From: Bacteroidales bacterium
Lineage (GTDB): Bacteria; Bacteroidota; Bacteroidia; Bacteroidales; Tenuifilaceae
Assembly (NCBI GenBank): GCA_013141385.1
Contig: JABFRB010000002.1
Span: 372,001-436,000, forward strand
DNA length: 64,000 nucleotides
Direction of reading: 5' to 3'
The number at the start of each line of letters is the position of its first letter. Within the stretch, counting starts at the first letter, position 1. The notes under the pieces were generated by a model, which saw only the letters and a program-made list of their open reading frames with translations, was not told the DNA's origin and made no database searches. Position numbers and translations under genes: made by a program. Of this stretch, positions 1-7,299 are shown piece by piece.

Positions 1-306
1 TACATATATACCTCTGGTTACGAAAAATGGTTATACTATACACTCGATGCAAATAGTGGTGCAATAACTGATTCAGTAAAGTTCTCCCGTGGCTCAATAA
101 TTTCAGCTGATAATCTACTTTACCTTTACAACGAAAAGGGTCAAGTGGGTTTATTCAATCCAAATGGACCGAAACTTGATCAGATCAGTACATTTAAAAT
201 AACAAAAGGTACAAAGGCGCATTACTCTCATCCAATAATTTGCAACGGGATTTTATATATAAGGCATGGAAAATCATTACTAGCCTACGATATCAAAAAC
301 AAATAG
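1..306 (+). CDS. PQQ-type beta-propeller protein, C-terminal fragment (5' end outside window)
   Basis: An open frame runs from base 1 to a TAG at 304-306 with no start inside the window, so this is the last 101 codons of a longer gene. The fragment reads like the end of a PQQ/BamB-like propeller: blade-like repeats such as NGILYIRHGKSLLAYDIK near the end and LLYLYNEKGQVGLFNP earlier have the typical pattern of a displayed value followed by a short strand. In this family the repeats form a secreted or periplasmic propeller; the substrate cannot be told from the fragment. The next gene starts 23 bp downstream, so the two are probably co-transcribed. Confidence 0.6.
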   Translation, partial: YIYTSGYEKWLYYTLDANSGAITDSVKFSRGSIISADNLLYLYNEKGQVGLFNPNGPKLDQISTFKITKGTKAHYSHPIICNGILYIRHGKSLLAYDIKNK

Positions 307-329
307 CACAACCTCTAATCTCATTAATT

Positions 330-1052
330 ATGAAAAAATATCTATTCTTGGTTGGAGTACTATTTTTAGCAACTTCAACATTATATTCTCAGGAGTTTAA
401 ACTTGAAGACGTACTCAATAACTTTTATAAAGCATCAGGGTTTGATAAACTTCAAAATGTCAAATCCGTTATAATGACTGGATCTACAACTACATGGGTA
501 GTAATGCCTACCAAAACATACAGAGTAAGGCCAAACAAATTCAGAATGGAGCGAGATGTTAACGACATCACTGGGTTAACAGTTTACGATGGACAAACGG
601 CTTGGACAACTGCACCATGGTCAAAGAACCCTAAACCACAAGTTGTAACAGAACCAAATCTAAGCGATTTAAAAATTCAAGCAGATTTTGATGGAGTACT
701 TTACAATTGGAAGGAGAAAGGTCATATAGTTGAACTTGTTGGGCTAGAAAAACTAGGCGATTCGGATGTTTACCGAATTAAATTAACACGTAGCGATAGC
801 ATTGTTGAATACTATTTAATCGATAGCAAAAGTTTTCTTATTCAGAAGAAATTAGGCATTCGAAATTTTAAAGGGAAAGATTACAAAATAGATATCACTT
901 TCAGCGACTATCGAGACATTGATGGTATCATGTTTCCTTTTAATATTATGAACAATTCTGAAGGGCAACCAACCAGTGCCGAAACTCAGTATGAAACCAT
1001 TGAAGTGAACAGACCAGTTGATGATAACCTATTTGTTATGCCAGTGAAATAG
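330..1052 (+). CDS. LolA-like exported protein (outer membrane lipoprotein-sorting protein family)
   Basis: The product is 240 residues from the ATG at 330, chosen because it begins a clear signal peptide (MKKYLFLVGVLFLATSTLYSQ); an in-frame TTG further upstream would put 30 non-signal residues in front. The mature part opens with DVLNNFYKASGFDKLQNVKS and continues as alternating strands (FRMERD, LTVYDGQTAWT, YRIKLTRSDSIVEYYLID), which fits the half-barrel of the LolA/LppX/COG2834 group that binds lipid or lipoprotein acyl chains in the periplasm. The match is by pattern only, and the ligand is unknown. It lies 23 bp after the propeller fragment. Codon use looks like that of its neighbours. 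Confidence 0.6.
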   Translation: MKKYLFLVGVLFLATSTLYSQEFKLEDVLNNFYKASGFDKLQNVKSVIMTGSTTTWVVMPTKTYRVRPNKFRMERDVNDITGLTVYDGQTAWTTAPWSKNPKPQVVTEPNLSDLKIQADFDGVLYNWKEKGHIVELVGLEKLGDSDVYRIKLTRSDSIVEYYLIDSKSFLIQKKLGIRNFKGKDYKIDITFSDYRDIDGIMFPFNIMNNSEGQPTSAETQYETIEVNRPVDDNLFVMPVK

Positions 1053-1121
1053 ATTACGTATCTCAATATTTGCTTTTTATTGACATTTACAAACGATTAA
1101 ACAATCATATAGAGTTATAAA

Positions 1122-1230
1122 AGATTCACGCAAAGTACACTGAGATTATATTCGCAGAGAACGCAAGACCCTTTCATATTTAAGGTTTTGCGTTCCTTGC
1201 TTTTGACTTTTGTGATCTTTGTGAGAATCC
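1122..1230. repeat. Palindromic CGCAAAG repeat, copy 1
   Basis: A 109-bp palindromic block starting AGATTCACGCAAAG (1122-1135) and ending CTTTGTGAGAATCC (1217-1230), which are near reverse complements. An inner hairpin pairs 1159-1170 with 1184-1195 (11 of 12 bases). Related blocks with the same CGCAAAG ends lie at 17141-17316 and 44799-44948. It fills the gap between the LolA-like gene and the TetR gene. Confidence 0.6.
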
Positions 1231-1287
1231 TTCAGTATTCTACTAAGCTAAATTTAACAATATTTTTTTGAGTAAATATTTTTTAAT

Positions 1288-1299
1288 GAATATATATTC
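1288..1299. promoter_or_regulatory. Palindromic operator upstream of the TetR-family gene
   Basis: The perfect 12-bp palindrome GAATATATATTC lies 3 bp upstream of the -7 element of the TetR-family gene. The same 12-mer recurs at 1922-1933 in front of the SDR gene. A site next to the promoter of a regulator and repeated before its neighbour is typical of TetR autorepression and target control; the binding itself is inferred. Confidence 0.6.
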
Positions 1300-1302
1300 G
1301 CT

Positions 1303-1310
1303 TATATTTG
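1303..1310 (+). promoter_or_regulatory. -7 promoter element of the TetR-family gene
   Basis: TATATTTG matches the Bacteroidota -7 consensus TAnnTTTG and lies 17 bp before the ATG at 1328. A -33 TTTG at the usual distance was not seen. The palindrome at 1288-1299 is immediately upstream, so a bound repressor would block polymerase. Confidence 0.55.
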
Positions 1311-1327
1311 CGCCATCAAACTAATTT

Positions 1328-1903
1328 ATGCCAAAGATTAAAGACGATAGTAAGGTTAAGGCTATTCACAAAGCTGCAATGAAACTGGTAATTAAAACGG
1401 GTTTTGTAGGGCTAAGGATGGCTGATGTAGCTGTTGAAGCAGGCTTGGCAACTGGAACACTTTATGTATACTACAAGAGCAAAGAAGCATTAATTAATGA
1501 TGTTTTTTATGAAACGAAGAAAGAGGTTGTTGACAATATATTAGATCCCAAGCATCAATCGGAAACATTCTATTCAACATTCCGAAACATTTGGTTCTCT
1601 TATTTCAAATTTTGCTTTGAGAACCCTGAGAAGATGCTTTTCTGTGAACAATTCCTTTATAGCGGCTATATCTCCAAGGATTTGATTGATAAGGTTGAAC
1701 TGATGTTTGAACCGCTCCATCAAACGCTTATAGATGCACAGAAAAACGGACTTATTAAACAGGTGGATGTTGAGATATTGATAGCTCAAATGCATGGAGC
1801 AATTCACGAAATAGTTAAAATTCTAATGAAACAAAAAAAACAATTGGGTAAAATCCAACTTCAAAGATGTTTTGATATGGCATGGGATAGCGTTAAGCAA
1901 TAA
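1328..1903 (+). CDS. TetR/AcrR family transcriptional regulator
   Basis: The product is 191 residues, the normal length for the family. The N-terminal third carries the TetR DNA-binding domain: AIHKAAMKLVIKTGFVGLRM followed by ADVAVEAGLATGTLYVYYKS and KEALINDVFYE, the standard helix-turn-helix with the conserved GTLYxYYxSKE block at about residues 44-55. The C-terminal two thirds are helical and divergent, as expected for a ligand-binding domain; the ligand is not predictable. It probably represses itself and the SDR gene that starts 50 bp downstream, because both have the palindrome GAATATATATTC in their upstream regions. The ATG at 1328 follows a good -7 element by 17 bp. Confidence 0.88.
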   Translation: MPKIKDDSKVKAIHKAAMKLVIKTGFVGLRMADVAVEAGLATGTLYVYYKSKEALINDVFYETKKEVVDNILDPKHQSETFYSTFRNIWFSYFKFCFENPEKMLFCEQFLYSGYISKDLIDKVELMFEPLHQTLIDAQKNGLIKQVDVEILIAQMHGAIHEIVKILMKQKKQLGKIQLQRCFDMAWDSVKQ

Positions 1904-1920
1904 TTTTTTTATCAAGTAAA

Positions 1921-1934
1921 TGAATATATATTCA
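1921..1934. promoter_or_regulatory. Palindromic operator upstream of the SDR gene
   Basis: TGAATATATATTCA is a perfect 14-bp palindrome 19 bp before the SDR ATG. Its 12-bp core is identical to the site in front of the TetR gene. It sits in the 50-bp gap between the two genes and probably marks a second, TetR-controlled promoter, although no good -7 box follows it. Confidence 0.55.
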
Positions 1935-1953
1935 CCTTTAAGTTAATAGACAA

Positions 1954-2736
1954 ATGAAAAAGACAGCATTAATTACGGGCGCATCAAGCGGAATTGGTTT
2001 AGAACTAGCAAGAATTCATGCAGCAAAAGGCGGTAACCTTGTTTTGGTTGCACGCAGTAAAAGCAAATTGGATGAGCTAAAGATTGAACTTGAGAAGAAA
2101 CATGGCATTTCAGTTTATGTCATTGGTAAAGATCTATCATCGCCAAATGCGGCAGCAGAGGTATATGCCGAATTAAAACAACAAAAAATTGATATTGATT
2201 ATCTTATCAATAACGCAGGTTTTGGCGATTACGGATTATTTTTTGACTCAGATTGGGAGAAGCAGGAGCAAATGATAAATCTAAATATCTTGGCTCTTAC
2301 TCACTTTACAAAACTTTTCTTGAAAGATATGGTTGAACGCAAAAATGGGAAAATCTTAAATATTGCATCTACTGCATCCTTTCAACCTGGCCCAACAATG
2401 GCAGTATACTGCGCCACTAAATCCTATGTTCTAAGTTTCTCCGAAGCAATAAATAATGAGGTTAGAGAATTTGGAGTAACCGTTACAGCACTTTGCCCAG
2501 GTGCAACTACAAGCGGCTTTCAGGCAGCAGCATCATTGGAGGGAAGCAATCTTTTCGAGGGGAAAAAACTTCCTACCTCAATGGAGGTTGCAAAATATGG
2601 CTACAAAGCAATGATGAAAGGGAAAGCAGTTGCCATTCATGGCTTAATGAATTCAATAATGGCAAATTCTATCAGATTTACACCTCGCTCTCTTGTAGTT
2701 AAGATAACTAGAATGATCCTTGAGAAAAAGAATTGA
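1954..2736 (+). CDS. Short-chain dehydrogenase/reductase (SDR), DltE/COG0300 type
   Basis: The product is 260 residues, a standard classical SDR. The nucleotide-binding glycine motif TGASSGIG is at residues 8-15, the NNAG motif appears at about 90, and the catalytic set is Ser139 (NIASTAS), Tyr152 and Lys156 (YCATK). These predict an NAD(P)-dependent oxidoreductase in the cytoplasm; VLVARS after the second strand suggests NADP preference. The general form resembles the DltE-like SDRs that act on aliphatic or lipid-like substrates, but the substrate is not known. It follows the TetR gene by 50 bp and shares its operator, so it is the likely target of that regulator. Confidence 0.88.
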   Translation: MKKTALITGASSGIGLELARIHAAKGGNLVLVARSKSKLDELKIELEKKHGISVYVIGKDLSSPNAAAEVYAELKQQKIDIDYLINNAGFGDYGLFFDSDWEKQEQMINLNILALTHFTKLFLKDMVERKNGKILNIASTASFQPGPTMAVYCATKSYVLSFSEAINNEVREFGVTVTALCPGATTSGFQAAASLEGSNLFEGKKLPTSMEVAKYGYKAMMKGKAVAIHGLMNSIMANSIRFTPRSLVVKITRMILEKKN

Positions 2737-2781
2737 TAATAAACTTCCTTTTTAGAGGCTGTTTGAAAAGTCCAAAACAAT

Positions 2782-2986
2782 TAATTAACGTCAGTTCGAA
2801 ATAAGGAATTACATTGAAAAGTTGAGAATTTAAAGTATTTTGCATAAATGCAAAATTAATGAACCTCTGTGTTCTCCGTGCTTCTCAATATCAATAAACA
2901 TCATTATGGTAAATTTGTATCTTATTAAATCGACCATTTTGATAGAGCTAGAACTTAAAATCTCTGTGTTAAAACTTATATCGAAC
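2782..2986 (+). repeat. Dispersed repeat of about 200 bp, copy 1
   Basis: This non-coding stretch fills most of the 355-bp gap between the SDR and ywbE genes. It contains a 9-bp hairpin (ATTTTGCAT, AA loop, ATGCAAAAT) and the string CTCTGTGTTCTCCGTGCTTC. A clearly related copy lies in reverse orientation at 21266-21454. Just upstream at 2757-2773 is GAGGCTGTTTGAAAAGT, which resembles the terminal repeat of the element at 44799. Confidence 0.6.
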
Positions 2987-3058
2987 ACAGGTTAATTATT
3001 AACTCGTCTTTTTGGCACTTGAAATAAGTAACCATTCTTCAAACTCCAAACAGTTTCA

Positions 3059-3066
3059 TATCTTTG
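3059..3066 (+). promoter_or_regulatory. -7 promoter element for ywbE and the RluA-type gene
   Basis: TATCTTTG matches the Bacteroidota -7 consensus and lies 25 bp before the ywbE ATG. It is the only good promoter-like element ahead of the ywbE/pseudouridine synthase pair. Confidence 0.5.
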
Positions 3067-3091
3067 CACTTTCTTCTCAACCCTCAAAAAT

Positions 3092-3286
3092 ATGGATGGA
3101 AATAAACGAATTGATATTAAGCCTGGCCTTCATGTGAACATAATACTAAAGAAGGATCAACGCTCAGGAGTTTTAACCGAGGGTTTTGTTAAGGATATTC
3201 TTACCAGCGCACCGGTGCATCATCGGGGGATAAAAGTTAGGTTAGAGGATGGTCAAATTGGAAGAGTAAAAGAGATACTGGAGTAA
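3092..3286 (+). CDS. ywbE: YwbE family protein
   Basis: A 64-residue protein, the full length of the YwbE family (DUF2196). Family-typical blocks are visible: IKPGLHVNIILKKDQRSGVL near residues 9-28, VKDILTSAPVHHRGIKVRL in the middle and DGQIGRVKEIL at the end. The family is small, basic, presumably cytoplasmic, and has no established function; the fold looks like a short SH3/KOW-type barrel. The stop codon is immediately followed by the ATG of the RluA-type synthase with no base between, so translation is probably coupled and a role around RNA is possible. Confidence 0.85.
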   Translation: MDGNKRIDIKPGLHVNIILKKDQRSGVLTEGFVKDILTSAPVHHRGIKVRLEDGQIGRVKEILE

Positions 3287-4195
3287 ATGGATAGTAAAGA
3301 ATATCTACATAAAACTGATAGCAAGAAGAAATCAGAGGTAAAACTGACTGTGTCAGAAGGGACAGTCCTTATGAAGTTTTTGCTTGCGCAAATACCGTAT
3401 AAGAATCGCGATAATTTCAAAACTCTTTTATTTGATAAACAAATTAAGGTTGATGGCGAAATTGTAACATGGTACAATTATCCTTTAACACCCGGACAAG
3501 AGGTTACAGTTGGTTGGGACAAGACACCCCCAGTTAAGCAGTACATCGGAGTTAAGATAATGTTTGAGGATCAATACCTGATTGTTATTGAAAAAAACAC
3601 TGGAGTACTCTCAATTGCTACGGAAAAGGAGAAAGTTCAGACCGCTTACAGCATCTTGAGCCGCCATGTTAAAGTGCAAAACCCATCGAACAGGATATTT
3701 GTAGTTCATAGAATTGATAGGGAGACATCTGGGGTTATGGTTTTTGCTAAGAGCGAGGAAATTCAGCTAAAACTGCAAGAGAATTGGAACGATACTATCC
3801 TAGAACGAACCTACCTTGCCGTAGTAGAAGGCGAAATTGATAGGCCAAAAGGCACAATTGTTTCATACCTCAGGGAGAGCATTGCGCTTATTGTTTACTC
3901 AAGCAATAAATCTACCGAAGGGCAAAAAGCAATAACCAACTACAAGGTGGTTCAAAAGAATGCACGCTACACATTGCTTGAGGTAAATCTTGAGACTGGT
4001 CGTAAAAACCAGATAAGGGTTCACATGCAATTAATTGGGCATAGCGTAATTGGCGATAAAAAGTATGGCTCAACCGTAAATCCTATTAGCCGCTTAGGGC
4101 TGCATGCACAAGTACTTTCATTTACACACCCAATCAGCAAAGAGCCAATGCGATTTGAAACACCAATTCCAAAGGCGTTTTTAAAACTGTTTTAG
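3287..4195 (+). CDS. RluA family pseudouridine synthase
   Basis: The product is 302 residues with the order expected for RluA-type enzymes: an S4-like RNA-binding segment at about 25-80 (LMKFLLAQIPYKNRDNFKTL, IKVDGEIVTWYNYPL), then the catalytic domain. The motif HRIDRETSGVMVFAK contains the nucleophilic Asp144, and RKNQIRVHMQ and HSVIGDKKYG are the later conserved blocks. It isomerises uridine to pseudouridine in rRNA or tRNA; the target site cannot be assigned (RluC/RluD-like or a tRNA enzyme are alternatives). It starts directly at the ywbE stop codon and is followed by a strong bidirectional terminator. Confidence 0.9.
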   Translation: MDSKEYLHKTDSKKKSEVKLTVSEGTVLMKFLLAQIPYKNRDNFKTLLFDKQIKVDGEIVTWYNYPLTPGQEVTVGWDKTPPVKQYIGVKIMFEDQYLIVIEKNTGVLSIATEKEKVQTAYSILSRHVKVQNPSNRIFVVHRIDRETSGVMVFAKSEEIQLKLQENWNDTILERTYLAVVEGEIDRPKGTIVSYLRESIALIVYSSNKSTEGQKAITNYKVVQKNARYTLLEVNLETGRKNQIRVHMQLIGHSVIGDKKYGSTVNPISRLGLHAQVLSFTHPISKEPMRFETPIPKAFLKLF

Positions 4196-4355
4196 GTGAT
4201 TTTCTTTTAGATATCTTAGAGTTCCGAGTTGGCAATTCTTCCCATTCTTTATTATTATCGCAAAATGCGATTATTTTACTTGTGATGGATGCTAATCACC
4301 TATAGGACTTGCAGTCTATAATATAATTTCATTACAAATTTATTTCTTATTGAAC

Positions 4356-4387
4356 AAAAAACCTAGCTTGTTACGGCTAGGTTTTTT
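4356..4387. terminator. Bidirectional rho-independent terminator
   Basis: A perfect 12-bp stem (AAAAAACCTAGC at 4356-4367, GCTAGGTTTTTT at 4376-4387) with an 8-base loop, T-rich on both sides. It separates the convergent RluA-type (+) and phospholipase (-) genes. The stretch 4196-4355 holds nothing else recognisable. Confidence 0.85.
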
Positions 4388-4411
4388 GGTTGTTTTTGGC
4401 ACATGGACTAC

Positions 4412-6367
4412 TTAATGCATTAGCTCAAGAATCTGCTTTTTCTGAGTAAGCCAGGGGTTGCTTTTTATCTGTTTATCCATAATATTCATGGCTTTATCGG
4501 ACAGGCACCAGCCTAACGGTAAGTTTTCTCCCTTATTACGCACAAGTTGAATGGTAATAACTGTGTCTTTATTCGCTGTAAGTATAGCACTTAGCATGTC
4601 CAAAGAGTTCTCAGGTCTTACGGTTCTTGCGTTTAAGAATGTAGTAGGCACAGTAAGTAATTCGTATGCACACTTTAATGGTTTAGGGTTTTCTGGAACG
4701 TTATCGCCATTTAAAATCATTAGTACTACAATTCTTAATTGTGAGGGTTTGTATACTTTTCTAATATCATAGTATAAATTGGCAGCGGTTACAGTTCCGT
4801 AATTATCGTAATATCCGCCGTCTACAAGGGTACCCCAATATGTATTAAGTGAGTCAATTTTTGCTCCGGGAGTTAAAATGGGGAAACGTGCGCTTAAAAG
4901 CGTGGCGGTACTTAGCGGCATATCTTTGCCAATTAGATTGTTTACATTGTTTGATCGCCACTCATTCTCATCCCATGAAAGGTTTGATGCTACTGCCCTG
5001 CGTCCGCTTTCGGTGTGTGTACTGTTAATGAAAAGGTTTGGCAGCATACTGTTATTTGCATATAATTCTTGCATGCCATCGGAGAAAGGATTTATTTTAC
5101 CAGAGAAATTCTTTGCCCAACCTTTCTCCCATGATTGTTCCAAATACCTAGCCCTATCGAATGGACCGAATGGGAAAAACAAAAAGCGTTGAAAAGCATC
5201 GGGGAAAAGAAATGCAGCAGTAACAGGCGAAAGGTAATCCTCCTTCATGAATTTCCGTACCTGTTTTGTTAAACTATCATTCTTATCATTGAATTTCAGT
5301 ATGGAGTTGTATGCTGATGCTCCAAGGCTGCCACCTGAAACACTACTTAAAGCGAAAAGATGGTTTGGAAATTTGGGATCAGAATCGGTTAAGGATGCTA
5401 ATATCGAAGCAGTCCAGTACGCAGCCCTAATGCCGCCTCCTTCGCCACAAGCAATGTAGAGCGTTTTTATTTTGCCTGAATCGGAGGGTAGCTGGTTAAC
5501 CCATTTCTCAACAGAACTTTCAATGGATTCAGTTTTTGAAGCAGTTTCTATTGTTCTTACCGTATGGTTGTTGTTTATAAAGCTAAAGGCAAAGATTAAA
5601 ATAACTACTACTAGCAATAGTACCAAAGGGCTTTTCACATTTTTCTCCAATACCATAAAGGCAGTGCCTAGGGCTGTCCAAACAGCAATACCTAGCAATA
5701 TAATAATTGTTGGTGTGCAGCTTGTTGGGAATGCAACTGGGAATATCCAAATTGTTATAACTAGCAGGGGAAAGAGTATCAGTGACAATACAAAAAACCA
5801 TTTTTCTACTTTTGAAACCCCAGCATATTCAAGGGCTTGATCTGATAAAGCGGTTGTTTCAATTTGAAAGTCGATCATTCCCGATATGCTTGATTTGTTC
5901 CATATATTGATTAGATTCTTGCCGTTGAGAATAATATAGCAATAAAGAATTATAGGTAGGATAAGGATAATTTTATCCACCCACCATTGGGTTTCGCTAA
6001 AACACCAATATGATATATAAAAAACCGTTGTGGATAGAAACCCAAGGATTATGGGTAACCAAACAGGCAATATGCCATCTCGTTTATAGTTTATTTCACC
6101 AATATTTGATAAGTTGAGAGCTAAACGTGCACCAAACCAGCTTTGAATACCCCATAATAGCATACATGATGCGGTAGCAAGCGACATTAACGGATTGGTA
6201 TGCTCATTGAATGCTGTTACAACATCCTGACCCTGATCGTTGAGGAGGAATGCGTATGCTCCAACCAATAGCATTACAATACTTAACCAGCATTTGGAAA
6301 GGAGTAGTAAGAAGTCCTGAATGGCAAGAAGTACAGACTGAATTTTTGATTGATTTGATAATTTCAT
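4412..6367 (-). CDS. Membrane-anchored patatin-like phospholipase
   Basis: The product is 651 residues. The first 280 or so contain several hydrophobic segments (for example WLSIVMLLVGAYAFLL, WLPIILGFLSTTVFYISYW, FFVLSLILFPLLVITIWIF and LLLVVVILIFAFSF), so it is a polytopic membrane protein. The second half has the patatin signature: an oxyanion-type GEGGGIRAA near residue 308, the nucleophile elbow SSVSGGSLG near 342 and the dyad aspartate in DGGYYDNYG near 516. Together these predict a serine lipid acyl hydrolase acting on membrane lipids. The fusion of a long multi-pass membrane part to a patatin domain is less common than soluble or barrel-fused patatins. It is transcribed alone, ending at the shared terminator. 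Confidence 0.75.
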   Translation of the reverse strand: MKLSNQSKIQSVLLAIQDFLLLLSKCWLSIVMLLVGAYAFLLNDQGQDVVTAFNEHTNPLMSLATASCMLLWGIQSWFGARLALNLSNIGEINYKRDGILPVWLPIILGFLSTTVFYISYWCFSETQWWVDKIILILPIILYCYIILNGKNLINIWNKSSISGMIDFQIETTALSDQALEYAGVSKVEKWFFVLSLILFPLLVITIWIFPVAFPTSCTPTIIILLGIAVWTALGTAFMVLEKNVKSPLVLLLVVVILIFAFSFINNNHTVRTIETASKTESIESSVEKWVNQLPSDSGKIKTLYIACGEGGGIRAAYWTASILASLTDSDPKFPNHLFALSSVSGGSLGASAYNSILKFNDKNDSLTKQVRKFMKEDYLSPVTAAFLFPDAFQRFLFFPFGPFDRARYLEQSWEKGWAKNFSGKINPFSDGMQELYANNSMLPNLFINSTHTESGRRAVASNLSWDENEWRSNNVNNLIGKDMPLSTATLLSARFPILTPGAKIDSLNTYWGTLVDGGYYDNYGTVTAANLYYDIRKVYKPSQLRIVVLMILNGDNVPENPKPLKCAYELLTVPTTFLNARTVRPENSLDMLSAILTANKDTVITIQLVRNKGENLPLGWCLSDKAMNIMDKQIKSNPWLTQKKQILELMH

Positions 6368-6501
6368 AGATATAGTTTTTTGTGATAGTTTGAAGGTAAA
6401 AATATAAAACTATTTGTTAATATTTTACAAATATTAATTGCTTTTTCAATGGTTAATAATCATATTGATTTTAATCTCAGGCGCAACCTGCTGCAATAGA
6501 A

Positions 6502-6532
6502 CGACGCAGGTACGCCTTGTTAACCTGCGTCG
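6502..6532. repeat. Intergenic hairpin
   Basis: A perfect 10-bp inverted repeat (CGACGCAGGT at 6502-6511, ACCTGCGTCG at 6523-6532) with an 11-base loop, lying between the phospholipase and tag genes. No T-run follows on the minus strand, so it is not a canonical terminator for tag. It may be a repeat unit or mRNA end. Confidence 0.4.
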
Positions 6533-6618
6533 AGCATAATGGTTTTTGTTTTTTATTTACGACCTCCGGCTTAACGGGGTATTTATAGGCTAATTGATTC
6601 TGATGAAATGGGAGTGAT

Positions 6619-7173
6619 CTATTTTTTTACCCAAGCAGGTTTTAATTTAACAACCTTTTTGTGTATTGGGCAATTCTCTATGTGTGCACCGGGCAGATAG
6701 CCTGTGCTCATTAGGAATTCGTTTACAATTTCGCCTCCTGTGAATTTGAATGTTTTCTTGAATAGTTTAGTCCATTCCTCCTTGGTTTTTGGATGATGAT
6801 GATCCAACCATTTTTTGAATGATCCATGTTCCTTTTGCAGCTGCATGATGATGTTAGCGTTGTGAATTGCAGCATCAACCTTTAAACGGTTACGAATAAT
6901 GCCTTCATCGCTCAGTAAACGTTGTCTATCCGCTTCGTTGTAGGAGGCAACTTTTGCGATGCTGAACTGATGGTACGCTTTTTTGAAGTTTTGCTGCTTG
7001 TTTAGGATGGTTGACCAGCTTAATCCTGCCTGATTAATTTCCAGCACCAATCGTTCGAAAAGCTCATTATCATCCTCAATTGGGAAACCATAGGCTGTAT
7101 CGTGATAGATACGGTGAACATTGGTTTCGTTGTAGTTTAGTATTGCTTCGCAGTATGATTTTGGTTTTTCCAT
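6619..7173 (-). CDS. tag: DNA-3-methyladenine glycosylase I
   Basis: The product is 184 residues, full length for Tag. Recognisable blocks are YHDTAYGFPIEDDNELFERL, the substrate-pocket block INQAGLSWSTILNKQQNF, GIIRNRLKVDAAIHNA, and FKFTGGEIVNEFLMSTGY. The zinc-snap ligands known from E. coli Tag appear conserved: Cys8 and His24 at the N-terminus, and a His-x3-Cys pair (HIENC) at the C-terminus. The enzyme removes 3-methyladenine from alkylated DNA to start base-excision repair. It is a stand-alone gene; the ABC transporter genes upstream are separated by a palindromic repeat. Confidence 0.93.
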   Translation of the reverse strand: MEKPKSYCEAILNYNETNVHRIYHDTAYGFPIEDDNELFERLVLEINQAGLSWSTILNKQQNFKKAYHQFSIAKVASYNEADRQRLLSDEGIIRNRLKVDAAIHNANIIMQLQKEHGSFKKWLDHHHPKTKEEWTKLFKKTFKFTGGEIVNEFLMSTGYLPGAHIENCPIHKKVVKLKPAWVKK

Positions 7174-7212
7174 GGTTGTTCAGGTTGTTAATGTTTTATG
7201 AATAAACCCCAA

Positions 7213-7274
7213 CCCCTTAAAAAGGGGCTATAACAGAGCGATGCAGTGGTTTCCCCTCCTTTTTTAAGGAGGGG
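7213..7274. repeat. CCCCTCC palindromic repeats between tag and the ABC permease
   Basis: Two palindromes lie side by side: CCCCTTAAAAAGGGG at 7213-7227 and CCCCTCCTTTTTTAAGGAGGGG at 7253-7274. The second 22-bp palindrome is repeated exactly at 9843-9864, on the other side of the ABC transporter genes. Either could form an mRNA-end hairpin for the ABC operon (minus strand). Confidence 0.65.
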
Positions 7275-7299
7275 TAGTGGTTTATAGTTATTATTAGCA

